Positions 11,366 to 22,874 of a DNA stretch of 64,000 nt are shown here, in pieces. The stretch is from the NCBI GenBank assembly GCA_030077755.1, contig JAQJZZ010000010.1, positions 682,001-746,000 of the forward strand. Direction: 5' to 3'. The translations under genes were made by a program, and so were the position numbers. A model generated the notes under the pieces. It was not told where the DNA came from. It ran no database searches and saw only the letters and a list, made by a program, of their open reading frames with translations. The DNA comes from Filosporella fistucella (lineage: Eukaryota > Ascomycota > Leotiomycetes > Helotiales). Positions within the stretch are counted from its first letter, which is position 1. Each line of letters starts with the position of its first letter.

Positions 11366-14160
11366 CGTCGCGGATTCGAGTCGCGAAAGTTTTTGCCCTC
11401 TCTCCCTGTGCCTTGCAGTTGAAGGTCGTGGGAAAACGCTCCGTCAGCCACCGCACCTCTGACGCGGAGCGGTTAGAGCCGAAATGTCGCAACGGCAGAT
11501 CTTTCTTGAAAACAACGGGCTTTGAGGATATTACGATCGAACTTGCGAGCTCTGAGTAGATCTAGCTGGTTGTTGTTGCGCAGGAGGCAAATTGGTAATC
11601 GGAGAGTCGTCGACCGCCGTGTAACTTCCGTCTCACACCCTTTTTGCGAAGGAGAAAAAGAGGATGCGATAGGGAAGGCGCGTGATGAAGGCTAGCGAGA
11701 GAGATCGGGGGGCAAAGGTGATGGGGCGATTCTCTCAGTCGTATGCCCTGACAGCAGATATTCGCCCTGCGATGGACGACTCAATGGGTTGACGTTGGAT
11801 GAAGGCGGGTCGAGGGATGGGGGTTGAGATATTGAGTTTCCAGCGTGTTGTTCGGAAACCCAAGCGTCACTCCACACGCTATGCAGGCGGTGGGTATTTC
11901 TGAGCACGGTACTGTTCGGAGGACTTGATATTCGACTTGACGTCGCATCTGCTGGGGCACGCCACGAAGGAGCTGCGAATACAAAGAACAGCTCACAACA
12001 AAGAGAGAAGAGGTGAATTTGGCCACGAACAATTAAAGATGCAAATAGGAAAAAGATGATGGGCGAGAGCGTAGAACTCAGTTCGTAGAATCTCTCTGGC
12101 CGCTAGTCTCATTGAGGGATGGGGCTCTCGCTGTTATAGGCCCGAGATTCCGCACGTGATATAGGACCTTTGAAACAATGACAATTTTAGTTTTGGAAAA
12201 GTGCAAATGGCAATGTTAGTTGAGAAATGATGAATAATGTCTATCATTATGATCTTCTATGTATATTTTGGAATATCCTTCAAAAATAATTGTTGCTGTT
12301 CCAAGACATTTCCCCTTCCTCGCTCAGGAGAAGGCTGATTACCCGTTAGACGATAAACCGGCAGTCCAGCAACCAGGAGAAGTGTCACACACTGATCAGA
12401 AAACGGTCATTTGGTCTCTCCATTACATCTGGATTTTTGAAACGCGAGTCTTTGTCGTCGGTTTAAGAGCCATCATAACGAAAATGTTATACTAGAAGTT
12501 CGGGAGGTTCTTGGTGTCAAATCGGTGAAAGGTGAGATATGTCACGTGTAACGTAAGCTGAATATGTCGGTGGCTGGGGAAGGCTGAAAAGGGGCAACCA
12601 ATATATTTAAGGGTTAACGAAACCTGTGACCAATAGGGAGATCGAGATGGAATAATTAATCTCAGATTCAATCGGTAGGAAGCATGCGAGACTTCATCCA
12701 AAATATCGTTTCTGAATGATTTCTGGCATCTCACGTTCAGGCTCGCTCCGCAAAGGCAGCACTGTTGTCTGTGTCCGAGGTCAAGGCTGAGACGACAGAA
12801 ATAAATGGAGAAAGGCTAATATGCTACCCCTAACCTAACTTCTAATAACAAAATTTTGATGGACTCAAAATGATGGTAGAAATTAGACAGAAAATGGGAG
12901 GTGATTTGATGATACAATAATTTTTTTCAGAAGTTTCGTGGTTTGAAACTACAGAACATAATCGTCGCTAGCAAGGCTTAAAATTGAAACATCTGAATGA
13001 ACAAATTTCCTAGGTGATATAAGTTTCAAATCAATAGCGGGAGGAAAATTATCCAGACACCAGTTAATTTACAGTGCCGGTGCTATTGCTCCACACTCTT
13101 GTTAGAGACCTTTGTAATTTTTCGAAAGTCGCATACAGTTGTGTCCTACCTTACTGCTACCAATTAAATTCGAGACATCTGTAGGTGAGGCATTGATTGA
13201 CATAGAGAAAAGGCGCCTCCTAGTAAAGACGATTACAGATAGAGTTCTATAGATACTTTGCTCCTCGATCACATTCGAGCTTGAAGCAAAACAGTCACAG
13301 TCGGCCCCGGAACTCGATCATAAACTGGCAAAGCAGAGGACGCAGGATTGATATAATAATATATAGCAACTGCAATTGAACCTAAAGACTCCACTGCGGC
13401 CCCACAAAAGAGTAAAAATGTAGGCAAAAGACATACAACAGCAGGTATTCGCTGATGGTCACCCACTCAACTACTAATCTGCCGATCTACAGCTTGGATA
13501 TGGGAGAGCGGACGGGATCCCTCATTCTCTATAGTCTATGGTCGTATGTGACATTTGATGAGTTATCGGAAGATATAATGAGAAGAAAAAATGCTATAGT
13601 GAAATGATGGCAGTGAAAAGAGCTCAACTCTAACGCCTATCTGTGCTGTAAAAGTACGAGGAATGATAAATAAATTGAAACACCAATACATCCCTATCAA
13701 CTTCATCTGGTAAATGGCTTCAATTAAATGAGAAAACTGAAACGTGGAATGAGTAAGGAGCAATTGAGAAGCTGTAGCTGGCGTTGCTGCCTGTGTAGTG
13801 ATAGCACTGACTTGTCATAGATCACATTTGACTGAACAAGTAGAGTCGCTGAATCACTTAGTAAAGATTAACCACAAAAAATCGCCAGAAGGTGGTCTGA
13901 GAAGACAGAAGTTAAATAATCACTTGCGCTGTGCAAGTAAAACGCAATAAATAATTAGTATGAGCTTTGCGGAAAGGAGGTAAAAATTGCTGGTATCTGG
14001 TATATAGTATATAAACAGAACTGAGACAAGGAAATACAGCATACTTACCTCGGCCCTCAAAAGTCACAATCCCCAGCACATTAAAAGTATTTCCTCTATT
14101 CCTTTCAACGTAAAGTAATCCTATATCCCGCCCAACGCCGAAGACGCCAAGGCATGCAAC
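11366..14160. other. Intergenic, 2.8 kb: long upstream region of the Som1-like gene
   Basis: 11366 to about 12150 is relatively GC-rich and probably holds the promoter and leader of the Som1-like regulator. 12150 to 14160 is AT-rich. Several short open frames occur; none shows splice-linked coding sequence. A frame at 13269-13466 looks hydrophobic but begins with GTG, not ATG. Confidence 0.5.
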
Positions 14161-14887
14161 CTATTCATCATCCGCCGGCATCTCATCATCAATATACCGA
14201 ATCAACGATATCCTCATCTCCGTCGAGTCATTACCCCTCAAAACATCGCTGATAAAATGAGCCTCTACCTGCATTTGTACCATCTCCAAAGCACCTCTCA
14301 AGATCCCGCAGAAGATATTCGAATACCATAGCTCGTCTTGCGCTCGTCCATCGTCTGGCAACTCCACAAAGTCTGCTAACGGATTCTCTTCGAATATGAG
14401 GGAGAATTGCTTGCTGTCGCTCGTCCAGTTGGCAATTGTTGGTGTAATATTAAGGAAGATCTTGAATCCAACCTAGAAACGTCAATACCTCCACTTCAAA
14501 TTCCAAGATCTGGCCCTGCCTACCTTCGCAATCGCCTCAGCGGTTTCTTTAAAGTTTGAGCATCTCCTCATCGTATTTGACTTTGCGAGATAATCCTCAA
14601 TGAGCCGTAGACCAATATTGTAGCCCATCTTATCGAGCTGCTTATTGACCTCCACATAATCGCTCTCATAGTCCTTGCATAATTGTGCAACAATGGTGCC
14701 GTATGTCAAGACAACGAGCTCAGCGTTGACTTTGTCGACTCGACTTCTGTTCCTCAATTAGATTACAGGATCCTCTCCTCATAACAGAACGAACTCACTT
14801 CCATACTCTAAATAACTGTCAGCTCTCATTCCAAAATACATGGAAGGTGACCTACTCTTCACCAATACGCGCAGCTTTTGTCGCCAT
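14161..14887 (-). CDS. BET3: TRAPP complex subunit Bet3
   Basis: Four exons, 14887-14856 (32 nt), 14807-14799 (9 nt), 14752-14524 (229 nt) and 14472-14161 (312 nt), give 582 nt and 193 aa, close to the yeast and human proteins. TRAPP tethers vesicles and is the exchange factor for Ypt1/Rab1 at the Golgi. Family blocks are [32 protein letters not shown] and [18 protein letters not shown]. The Cys at about residue 78 (MRRCSNF) matches the buried acylated Cys of Bet3. The 9-nt exon supplies the junction E-V-W-K before NRSRVDK. The gene is divergent from the U5 40 kDa gene, 259 bp away. Confidence 0.95.
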
Positions 14888-15146
14888 ATTCACAACTGGC
14901 TCAAAAGACTGATCTCAAAAAATGTCACCTCTTATTAAAGGTAGATTTCCAGCGCATAGCGGAAGGTTGCTGTCATGAAGCCTGGCAGCCAAGACAGGGT
15001 CTGGAGAGCCGAATTGAAAGGCTGCGCTAGCGTGTTGAACTTCAAAAATTATCGAGGTTCACTAATTGTGGCAGGAATCATACTCCTCCCCAACATCACT
15101 TCTTGCCCTTCGAAACCCTAAAGAAGAGCACCAGAAATCAGTAACC
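14888..15146. promoter_or_regulatory. Divergent promoter between BET3 and the U5 40 kDa gene
   Basis: Only 259 bp separate the two start codons, so both housekeeping genes must share this region. I see no clear TATA box on either side. Shared control is inferred from spacing only. Confidence 0.55.
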
Positions 15147-16401
15147 ATGTCTGCTGAGAAACGACCGGCGGCAGACGACTTTGGGTCGTCGCAGATGGTC
15201 CTCAAGAGACCAAATCTGGGAAGAGATAGCAAGGCTGTAGCTGTTGTCAATGGATCGGGAGGCAATGGCGCGCTCGTACAGTCGGTATGTAATTGTCTAC
15301 GAATTCAAGATCTATATACTGAATTGTGTTTGAAGACTCGTGTACTAATACGCGTGCGGTAGGCACCTAGAACGACGGGACTTCAGGCTCCTGTTATGGA
15401 ATTGACTGGACATTCTGGGGAAGTCTTTTGTGCCAAGTTTGATCCAAATGGAAATTATATAGCTTCTGGATCTATGGATAGGTCAATTAGTGAGTTCATA
15501 TGTCAGGCTATGCTCTGCTGTCTTTTCTAATGAGAGGTAGTGCTCTGGAGAACTTTTGGAAATTGCGAGAACTACGGCACTTTGACAGGTCACAAAGGTG
15601 CGATATTAGATCTACAATGGTCGCGAGATTCAAGAGTGCTATATTCGGCATCCGCAGATATGCATCTAGCAAGTTGGGATCTGGAGACTGGACTGAGGAT
15701 ACGAAGGCATACTGGACATGAGGAAGTCATCAACAGTATGGACATCAGCAAGCGAGGTGAAGAACTTTTGATTAGTGGTTCAGATGATGGATACATTGGA
15801 ATATGGGATCCTCGTACTAAAGCTGCTGTCGCCTTCATCGAGACAGAATTCCCTGTTACTGCAGTCGCTCTGGCCGAAGCTGGAAATGAACTTTATTCTG
15901 GTGGCATCGACAATGATATCAAGGTCTGGGATATGAGGCGGAAAGCAGTCGTCTATTCCATGCTTGGACACACGGACACTATTTCATCTCTTCGCATTTC
16001 CCCGGATTCTCAATCTCTACTGTCTAACTCAATGGACTCGACTGTTCGAACTTGGGATATACGTCCATTTGCACCCACAGAAAGACACATCCGTACTTTT
16101 GATGGTGCTCCTGCTGGTGTGGAGAAGAATTTGATCAAGGCCAGTTGGAACTTCAACGGAAAGAGAATTGCTGCAGGAGCTGGCGATGGCACTGTTGTGG
16201 TTTGGAACAGTGAGAATGGCAAACTGCTGTACAAGTTACCCGGGCACAAAGGAACCGTCAACTGTGCGGAACTATCGCCATCCTCGGAACCCATCCGTAA
16301 GTATTGCGTGTGTGTGAAACGAGTTGAGGGATTTCATCTAACTTTTTCTAGTGCTTTCTGGCTCTTCTGACCGAACTCTTATGTTGGGCGAGCTAAAGTG
16401 A
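15147..16401 (+). CDS. SNRNP40: U5 snRNP 40 kDa WD40 protein
   Basis: Four exons, 15147-15284, 15363-15489, 15541-16296 and 16352-16401, sum to 1,071 nt (356 aa), equal to the family's usual length. A basic, disordered N-terminus of about 50 residues precedes seven WD40 repeats (for example MELTGHSGEVFCAKFDPNG, TLTGHKGAILDLQW, MLGHTDTISSLRISPD). The protein ends in SGSSDRTLMLGELK. In U5 snRNP it contacts Prp8 in the spliceosome, so it acts in the nucleus. The first exon begins MSAEKRPA. Junctions follow GT-AG and keep frame throughout. Family assignment is strong from the repeat spacing, the length and the C-terminus. Confidence 0.93.
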
Positions 16402-18062
16402 GGCTCCAAGATAAGTATGAAGCTCCAAGACTCTCTTGGAGCCTCATTCTGGCGGGCTTGTATTTCTTGTGAGTCCCGGTACTCGGACTTGGTAAAACAA
16501 CAGTTGAGGCTCTTCAGGAGACTTATGGTCTGGTCTGGTGACATAGGGAGTGGCGATTTGGAGTCCAGGCGTTCTATATGGCACGATGATGATGGTGCCG
16601 TACTCGGATTCTCCGTACTTACTCCGCACCCCTTGTTTTATACTTGCGAATCTTATCACGCAAGAGCATGAAAGCAAAACAGGGACATTCATGCAATGGC
16701 AGCCACCAATCAGAAACATGAAAACTCGTTGGTGATAGATTACAAGTAGACGATAATGATCTACAGGATGCAAATTGATTTGGCAGAATGAGCTGGCGTC
16801 AAGTTGTGACTATATGTGGATAAGGCTGCATGTGCGCGATGCAGGAACGGGATGAAGTTTTACTTCTAAAGATAATTTGTGTCATGACTGTAATTGTAGC
16901 CCTCTCTCGCTATCAAGAATTCCAAGCAATTGTGATCACCATATTATCTGCAGCTACCCTCAGATCTGGTGTGATATATATCCCGCATCTGGCGCAGGGC
17001 TGGCCAATTTAATCTGATCCCCCTCAGCAGATTGACTTGAATTGTTTTTGAACAGGGAGAAGGGGTAGCCGATGTGACAGGGTGGGCTTCGAGACAGATG
17101 TTTGCAGTATGATTGGTGTTCAATGTTTTCGGTTGCAGCAGCCGACGAGCTGCTGCAACCTCATCTCAGTTTCACGTTTCACCCCTGACAGTGATTTCTC
17201 GTCAACCCTCACACCTTCACCTCAGCATCAAACCGCAGGCGTCAGAGCTGAGGACTCCTGGGCCTTTTGACTGGTACTTGTGGATGCTGGAAGGGGCAGA
17301 TAGTGGTCAGCAGTGGACTGTGGATTGAGCATTCAGGTTATTCTCGTTGCGCTCCCGCCAGAATGCTACAGTGCACAGTACGAGGAACTGCAGCTGCTGC
17401 CCCTGCCCTGTTACTCCCTCTACCCAGGGTCTTCCTGTCGCAGCATCTTATCACAGTGTGGAGGTCGGTGCTCTCCTCGTCCAACAAACTTCCCTTTCTT
17501 CGTATCTTCGAACATCGAGCAAGTCTTGTCCAATTCTTCTCTGTCAACCTTCTTTTCTGGTCCCTCTTTGTGAATCGTGTTTGTAGTTCGAAAAAGGCTC
17601 CGCGAGCTTTTCCAACTTGGCCGCCGTTTCGCAATCTTTGCTTTGCTGTCGCTCTCTTGGTTCTGCTGCTTGCTTCTTGATTCTTCCCTTCCCTTTACTT
17701 GACTCTTCCTGATTCTTCGATACTCTGTTTGCTGGCAACCAACGAGCGATCACTTTTGTTCTCTGACACATTGACCTCCTGTTCGTGTGTACACCTACCT
17801 TTCAGAGCTATTGGCCTCCAGATCCCCCTTCTTCGACGTACATTCCAGAATACCACCGACCACAGCAATTACTATTCGACCCTAATGCATCTGGACCTAT
17901 CTCGCCGTCGGTCGTGTTGACGGACCAAAACCTGACCACGCAAAAATTTGGTGGACGCGTGGAAGGTCTCTTTAACAACACCAAATCTCCTTCCTTAATA
18001 TTGGATTCAACTGAGGCTTTGGATAAATCGGCGCCTCTACCATCCTCCTCAACATATTTGCG
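16402..18062. other. Intergenic, 1.7 kb, with a possible upstream exon of the next gene
   Basis: The first part is 3' flank of the U5 40 kDa gene. A forward frame open over 17785-18153 is rich in Pro and Ser, and a good acceptor (ctttcag) lies near 17800. It could be leader or an upstream exon of the membrane protein gene. Nothing else is supported. Confidence 0.4.
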
Positions 18063-19293
18063 ATGCTTCCCGCAAGCCAACCCGGCCGAAGACGACCTTC
18101 GCAGAGCTCACGAACGCCGCCTTCGAGGTTGGACAATGTGCGGATTAGCATAAACCAACTATTTACTGGGAGGTCGAGAGTTGGGACACCACCCAGGAGT
18201 CAAACACCAGAGAGCCCAAAGACCCCACGATATTCGGTCGTCTTGGGTCAACTGCCTTCGACCAGACTCCATATACCATACCTCACCCGGACGAATTCGA
18301 TTAGTTCGCAGAGGAGTAATACTCCACTGTCTTCACCGCGATCATTACGGCATCCTTTCATACCAATTCATTCTCGACCAAATACACCTAGTACTTTACG
18401 GCAGCAGACGCAACAACCTGAGCATAATACTGTACCGCCTCCGGTTCGTCGGAATTCGGGACGTAGATTTGTTGGAGTCGACCCAGCAGAGCTTCATCTA
18501 GCTCAGCTGGCAGAAAGTGGTAGACGGCGGAGAAGGCAGAAGACGAGAAACACCGAACGAAGATGTATGCCAAAGATAAAGAACAGGAAGATCCGGTCCA
18601 AAATATTGAGTTGCTTCATATCGGGACTGGTACGTAGGACACTTCCAATTATTAGCATGTCACTTATCACTTACAGTTTCTCTCACTCGTTCTGACTGTA
18701 TACCTGGCTTTGGCTCTCTCGAATCGGAATGAGAGCCAAGAGTTCCATGTTCTCTTAATCTTGATCATTTTGGTAACGACAATATTCTTCTGTCATTCTC
18801 TAATCAGATTATGTATGTTGATAATTCGGCCACCAAATGACGACGATACGCCACGAAATATGCCTGCAATGATAGGGCCAGGAGGCTATGCTAATCCCAT
18901 CCAACCGATTCCTGTCACTCTTGCTCGTGATGAGGAAGCCGCTGGTATGGAGAGCGATGCCACCAAGCTTCCACCTCCCGCTTATGGTCTCTGGCGAGAG
19001 TCGGTGGTATGTATATGTATCCATCACTGACTGGGTCTGTTCTAACACACAAACAGAGAGTAGATCCCAATCGTATATTCTGGCAACGGAACGACGCCGC
19101 CCTTCGGCGTCAGAATTCATCGTCTAATGAGACACGACCCACTACGGCCAACAGGCCACCATCATATATCTCTGAGGATGGCGTGGATTATGTCTTGGAA
19201 GCAGCTCCACGTTCTATTGCTCCTACCACTGATGTTCCTCTACCGCCTCACCCTTCGGAACGAGGAAGGGTACTACCTCTACCCCCACATTGA
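18063..19293 (+). CDS. Uncharacterised membrane protein with two predicted helices
   Basis: Exons 18063-18629, 18677-19006 and 19057-19293 sum to 1,134 nt (377 aa). Residues 1 to about 180 are basic and disordered, rich in Ser, Pro, Arg and Thr. Two hydrophobic helices follow, around FLSLVLTVYLALALS and FHVLLILIILVTTIFF, with a short polar loop between them. A Pro-rich C-terminal tail (PPPAYGLWRES and PSYISEDG) follows. I do not recognise the family. The introns are clean (GTACGT...TTACAG and GTATGT...AACAG). The start is uncertain: a stop at 18024 closes this frame, but a different upstream frame stays open and could be spliced in. The PxAY- and PSY-type motifs could bind WW-domain ubiquitin ligases; that is speculation. 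Confidence 0.7.
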
Positions 19294-21943
19294 CCTAGTC
19301 ATTTTGTATGAATATACATATTAGTTTTCGAGTCATCTTTAGCGAGTGCATTGGATCCGGTCGTTTGTAAGGAGTTGGGAGTTTTGTTGGGTACATGTTA
19401 GGATATGATGCTGTGTAGCATGAGAGCATTTTGGCGTTGAATGCAGAGGCATTACAGCTGCGAGACCATCTGAATGAAGTGGATAAACTTGCTTATGTAT
19501 CATTAGAGAGTAGAAAAGAAGCGAAGACATGAATATGGTTTGAGATATCGGGCCGTCTGCTCCACTGGCTCACACCTTTTCTGCATACTTGGTATATCAG
19601 CCTCACAAAAGCACACAATACCATTGTATGTGGGAATTCATCTGGGACATTTATTGTGCTCAGCCAGCCGATGTAAGTCCCGAAGCCATCCTGAGAATCA
19701 TGGCCCAGCATGGTTGAGGTTTTGATTGGGGACGAAAGTATGATTTGTGGACAAGGTGCCACATGTAGACATTGGAAGTTGTGTGTCTGAGATTGTGTGG
19801 TGGATGTGTGTATCTTAATCATATATAGATAGATGTAAAATTCCGCTTTCCACTTGGCAGTGCCTATAAATATGCTGACATGTGTGTTCGATGTATAAAA
19901 ATTTGTACATACTTCGTAGTATAATGAAAAATGGATATGTCGGAGTAAAGAAACAACTATAATAGAACAAATGATATCCAATACTTTCTTCTTTCCCAGG
20001 TATAAATGACACCAAAAATATCTTGTCTACAGATATATGCATGTGGAATACCTAGCGAACCAGTGGAGTGGTAACACCAAAAAGAATGCTCCCCAGGATC
20101 TCTATCTAGGTCGCACGTGGGGTAGATACTCTTTTCCTGGGATGCCTGCAGCTGGGACACCATGACCTGGAGACTGGGCGAGCCGGGCTTGATATCTGTG
20201 GTACTATACACGACAACTGGGCAGTTCGATGCGAGGAGAGCTCGCTTCGACGAGGCGGGCTGGTGATCTTTTCTGTAGATGTTGGGTGCAGTGAGTGGAG
20301 TACAGCACTCGGACTTTGGTGGGAAGGGAGCAGGGCAAATGGAATATAAAAATAAAATATTTTGGGAAATAACCGGGATGATAAAGAAATATTATGTGCA
20401 GTTTGTGTTTTTGGGGGAATTTGTATATGGTAGGGAGGTACGCAGAGGGAGAGAATGGTTGAGGTATTGGATGCGTTCGGTATCTTAGGTGCAGCTTGAA
20501 AGGCAAAAGAAAATGTTCGACGAGGTCGGGAAAAAGGAAGTATCAGTGCTCAGGTTTCATAAGAATGCAGCCCCAAGTGTTGATGAACGGATTAGTTTTT
20601 GCCTGGTCTCCTTTTTCTCTCTCTCCTCTTGCCTCTTGTTCTTCTACTTCTGCTGATTAATAGGAGTTGTTTCCCCTCTATTTGCCACCTGAAGCAGAGT
20701 TACTCGTTACTTACTTACGTTGAGGAGAGGTGAAGATTTCGGAGAAGATTAGGTAGATTTGGAGAAGAGAAGTAATTGAGAGAAGTCTGGTACGGGATCC
20801 GATTTTTTTCTTCTAGCCCTTGCCCGCTGCTCTTCTTCCCTTCTTCCCCTTGTTTCCGTTAGTTCGGATCGGATTTCCCTTCTTTACTCTGTTGCAGTCA
20901 GCCAGCAACCAGCAGCAAGCAGCCCAGCCCAGCTCCAAAGCAGCTCCGATCAAATAATCCACTTGGACTTTCTCGACTCTCCCTCCATCCACTCCAGCTC
21001 CCTCCAGCTCTCACTTGGCCCAACCAGGTAGACTTGATTTGGTTGCTGCAGGGGTTATTTGCCACTGAGCCACCACCTGCACTCTCAAGTCTCTACCTTA
21101 CCAGTCCGTGCCAGTGCCAGTGAACGAGAGAAAGAACGAAAAATGGCGCTAATCATAGGCCAGTGCTCCGAATTTTCAAAGGGAAACCCGCCCGAACCAC
21201 CACCCAAACCCAACCGGATCTAACGAGAACGAGCCAACCTTAAGGTAAGCCTTTCCTGTCCAGTTCCAAACTCGTCTCTCCCAAACATCTACCCGATTTT
21301 GCCATCACAACACAATTCTACTGTTCGCGACGTTGTACACGGAGGGAAGAAGGTTGACGGTAGAAGTTGCGAAGTTGAAGGAAGAAGGAAAGCTGCAGGT
21401 TATCAAGCAAGAAGCATATTTGTGAGTTTTTTTCACTTCCGGAATCCTCCAAAAGACAGAGAAAACAGAGGAAGAGAGAATTGGATGTTCCTGTGCCGAG
21501 CGCTCCAATCCCCCTCGGTGAATTTTTTGTATTTGCAACAGGTGGCACATCTGCTCTCATATCCAAAAGTTCAACAACCATTCAATCAGCCTTCGTACAA
21601 CCTCGAATTTCTTTGCACCAGTCAACCTCGAATGCAAAAATCCCCAAACAACCTACTTCATCGCATCCTCAAGTCGCACAAGATCCATGCATCCTGCAGC
21701 CTGACGGATGCTGGTCATGCAACGCAATCTTGGTAATCCCAGGCCGTCAAAATCAACAACATTTCCCCCATCGCCGCAACAAACATGCCAGCCACCACCG
21801 TTGAGGAATGGTTGGATTCCGAACGAGCAGATGAGCCACCGCATCGATGCAAGAAAATTGTCCGGGAATGGGCTACCGAGGACGGCGCATTTATTACCTG
21901 CTGTGCTGACGATGGAACACAACAGACTCATCGATTAGTCGCC
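19294..21943. other. Intergenic, 2.65 kb: promoter and long leader of the zinc-knuckle gene
   Basis: 19294 to about 20500 is AT-rich with no supported gene. 20560 to 21250 is pyrimidine-rich and promoter-like. A GTAAGC donor at 21245 and a GCAACAG acceptor near 21541 suggest a leader intron. An ATG at 21785 is in frame with the zinc-knuckle protein. Confidence 0.5.
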
Positions 21944-22874
21944 ATGTCTTCTCTATCTCGTCGTGCTTGCTATAAGTGCGGTAATGTTGGCCACTATGCT
22001 GAAGTGTGCTCTTCTGCGGAACGCCTTTGTTATAACTGTGAGTAATGCTCTGCATGGGTTGGCTAGGAGTATGGAAATAGACTGACAATGTTTTGTAGGC
22101 AAGCAGCCAGGTAGGCTTTAGCTGCCCAACGACGGATATACACGATCTCCTCTGACATATCGATAGGACATGAGTCGAATGGTTGCCCATTGCCAAGAAC
22201 TACCGAGGCCAAGCAGTGTTACCATTGCCAGGGTTTAGGTCACGTTCAGGCAGATTGTCCAACTCTTCGTCTCAGTGGAGCCGGAACAAGTGGAAGATGC
22301 TATAACTGTGGACAACCAGGTCACTTGGCTGTAGGTTGAGATGGGTTATTGATATTTTATGGATGCTGACGGGTTTCAGCGCTCTTGCCCAAGCCCAGCT
22401 GGTCCAGGACCTATTCCAGGTGCTGGCCGTGGTGTTGGAGCTCCTCGTGGTGGATTTGGTGGTGGATTTGCTCCTCGTGGAGGATTTGCTGGTGGGCCAC
22501 GCCCGGCCACTTGCTACAAATGCGGAGGCCCAAATCATTTTGCTAGAGATTGTATGTTATCTACTGCTTTGGAGGTATCAGTACTGACTCACTTTTCAGG
22601 CCAGGCGCAAGCTATGAAGTGCTATGCTTGTGGCAAGCTCGGTCACATTTCTCGTAGGTGAACTCCAAGTTGATGATAGTATATACTGAAGTGTCTAGGC
22701 GATTGTACTGCTCCTAACGGTGGACCTCTTAACACTGCTGGCAAGACCTGTTATCAGTGTGGTGAGGCTGGTCACATCTCTCGTGATTGCCCTCAAAAGG
22801 CTACCAATGGCGACCTGGCTGGTGATGTTGATCTTGGAATCGCACCAGTTGCGTCTGTCGCTCCTGTCGCATAG
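21944..22874 (+). CDS. GIS2: Seven-zinc-knuckle nucleic-acid-binding protein (CNBP/Gis2/Byr3 type)
   Basis: Six exons, 21944-22037, 22099-22110, 22167-22330, 22380-22551, 22600-22653 and 22699-22874, sum to 672 nt (223 aa). There are seven CCHC knuckles (CX2CX4HX4C), for example CYKCGNVGHYAEVC, CYNCGQPGHLARSC and CYQCGEAGHISRDC. An RGG-like Gly/Arg segment lies between knuckles four and five. Family members bind mRNA, associate with ribosomes and stress granules, and act in translation control in the cytoplasm. The second exon is only 12 nt. The start MSSLSRRACYKCGN is the usual fungal one, but the frame stays open upstream to an ATG at 21785, which would add 53 residues. Confidence 0.93.

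Noticed and set aside
13269..13466. Hydrophobic 65-codon reverse frame, possible small secreted protein
   Set aside because: It starts with GTG, not ATG, and has no supporting splice or family signal.
19493..19981. 162-codon reverse frame
   Set aside because: Composition follows AT-rich intergenic DNA; there are no motifs and no splice context.
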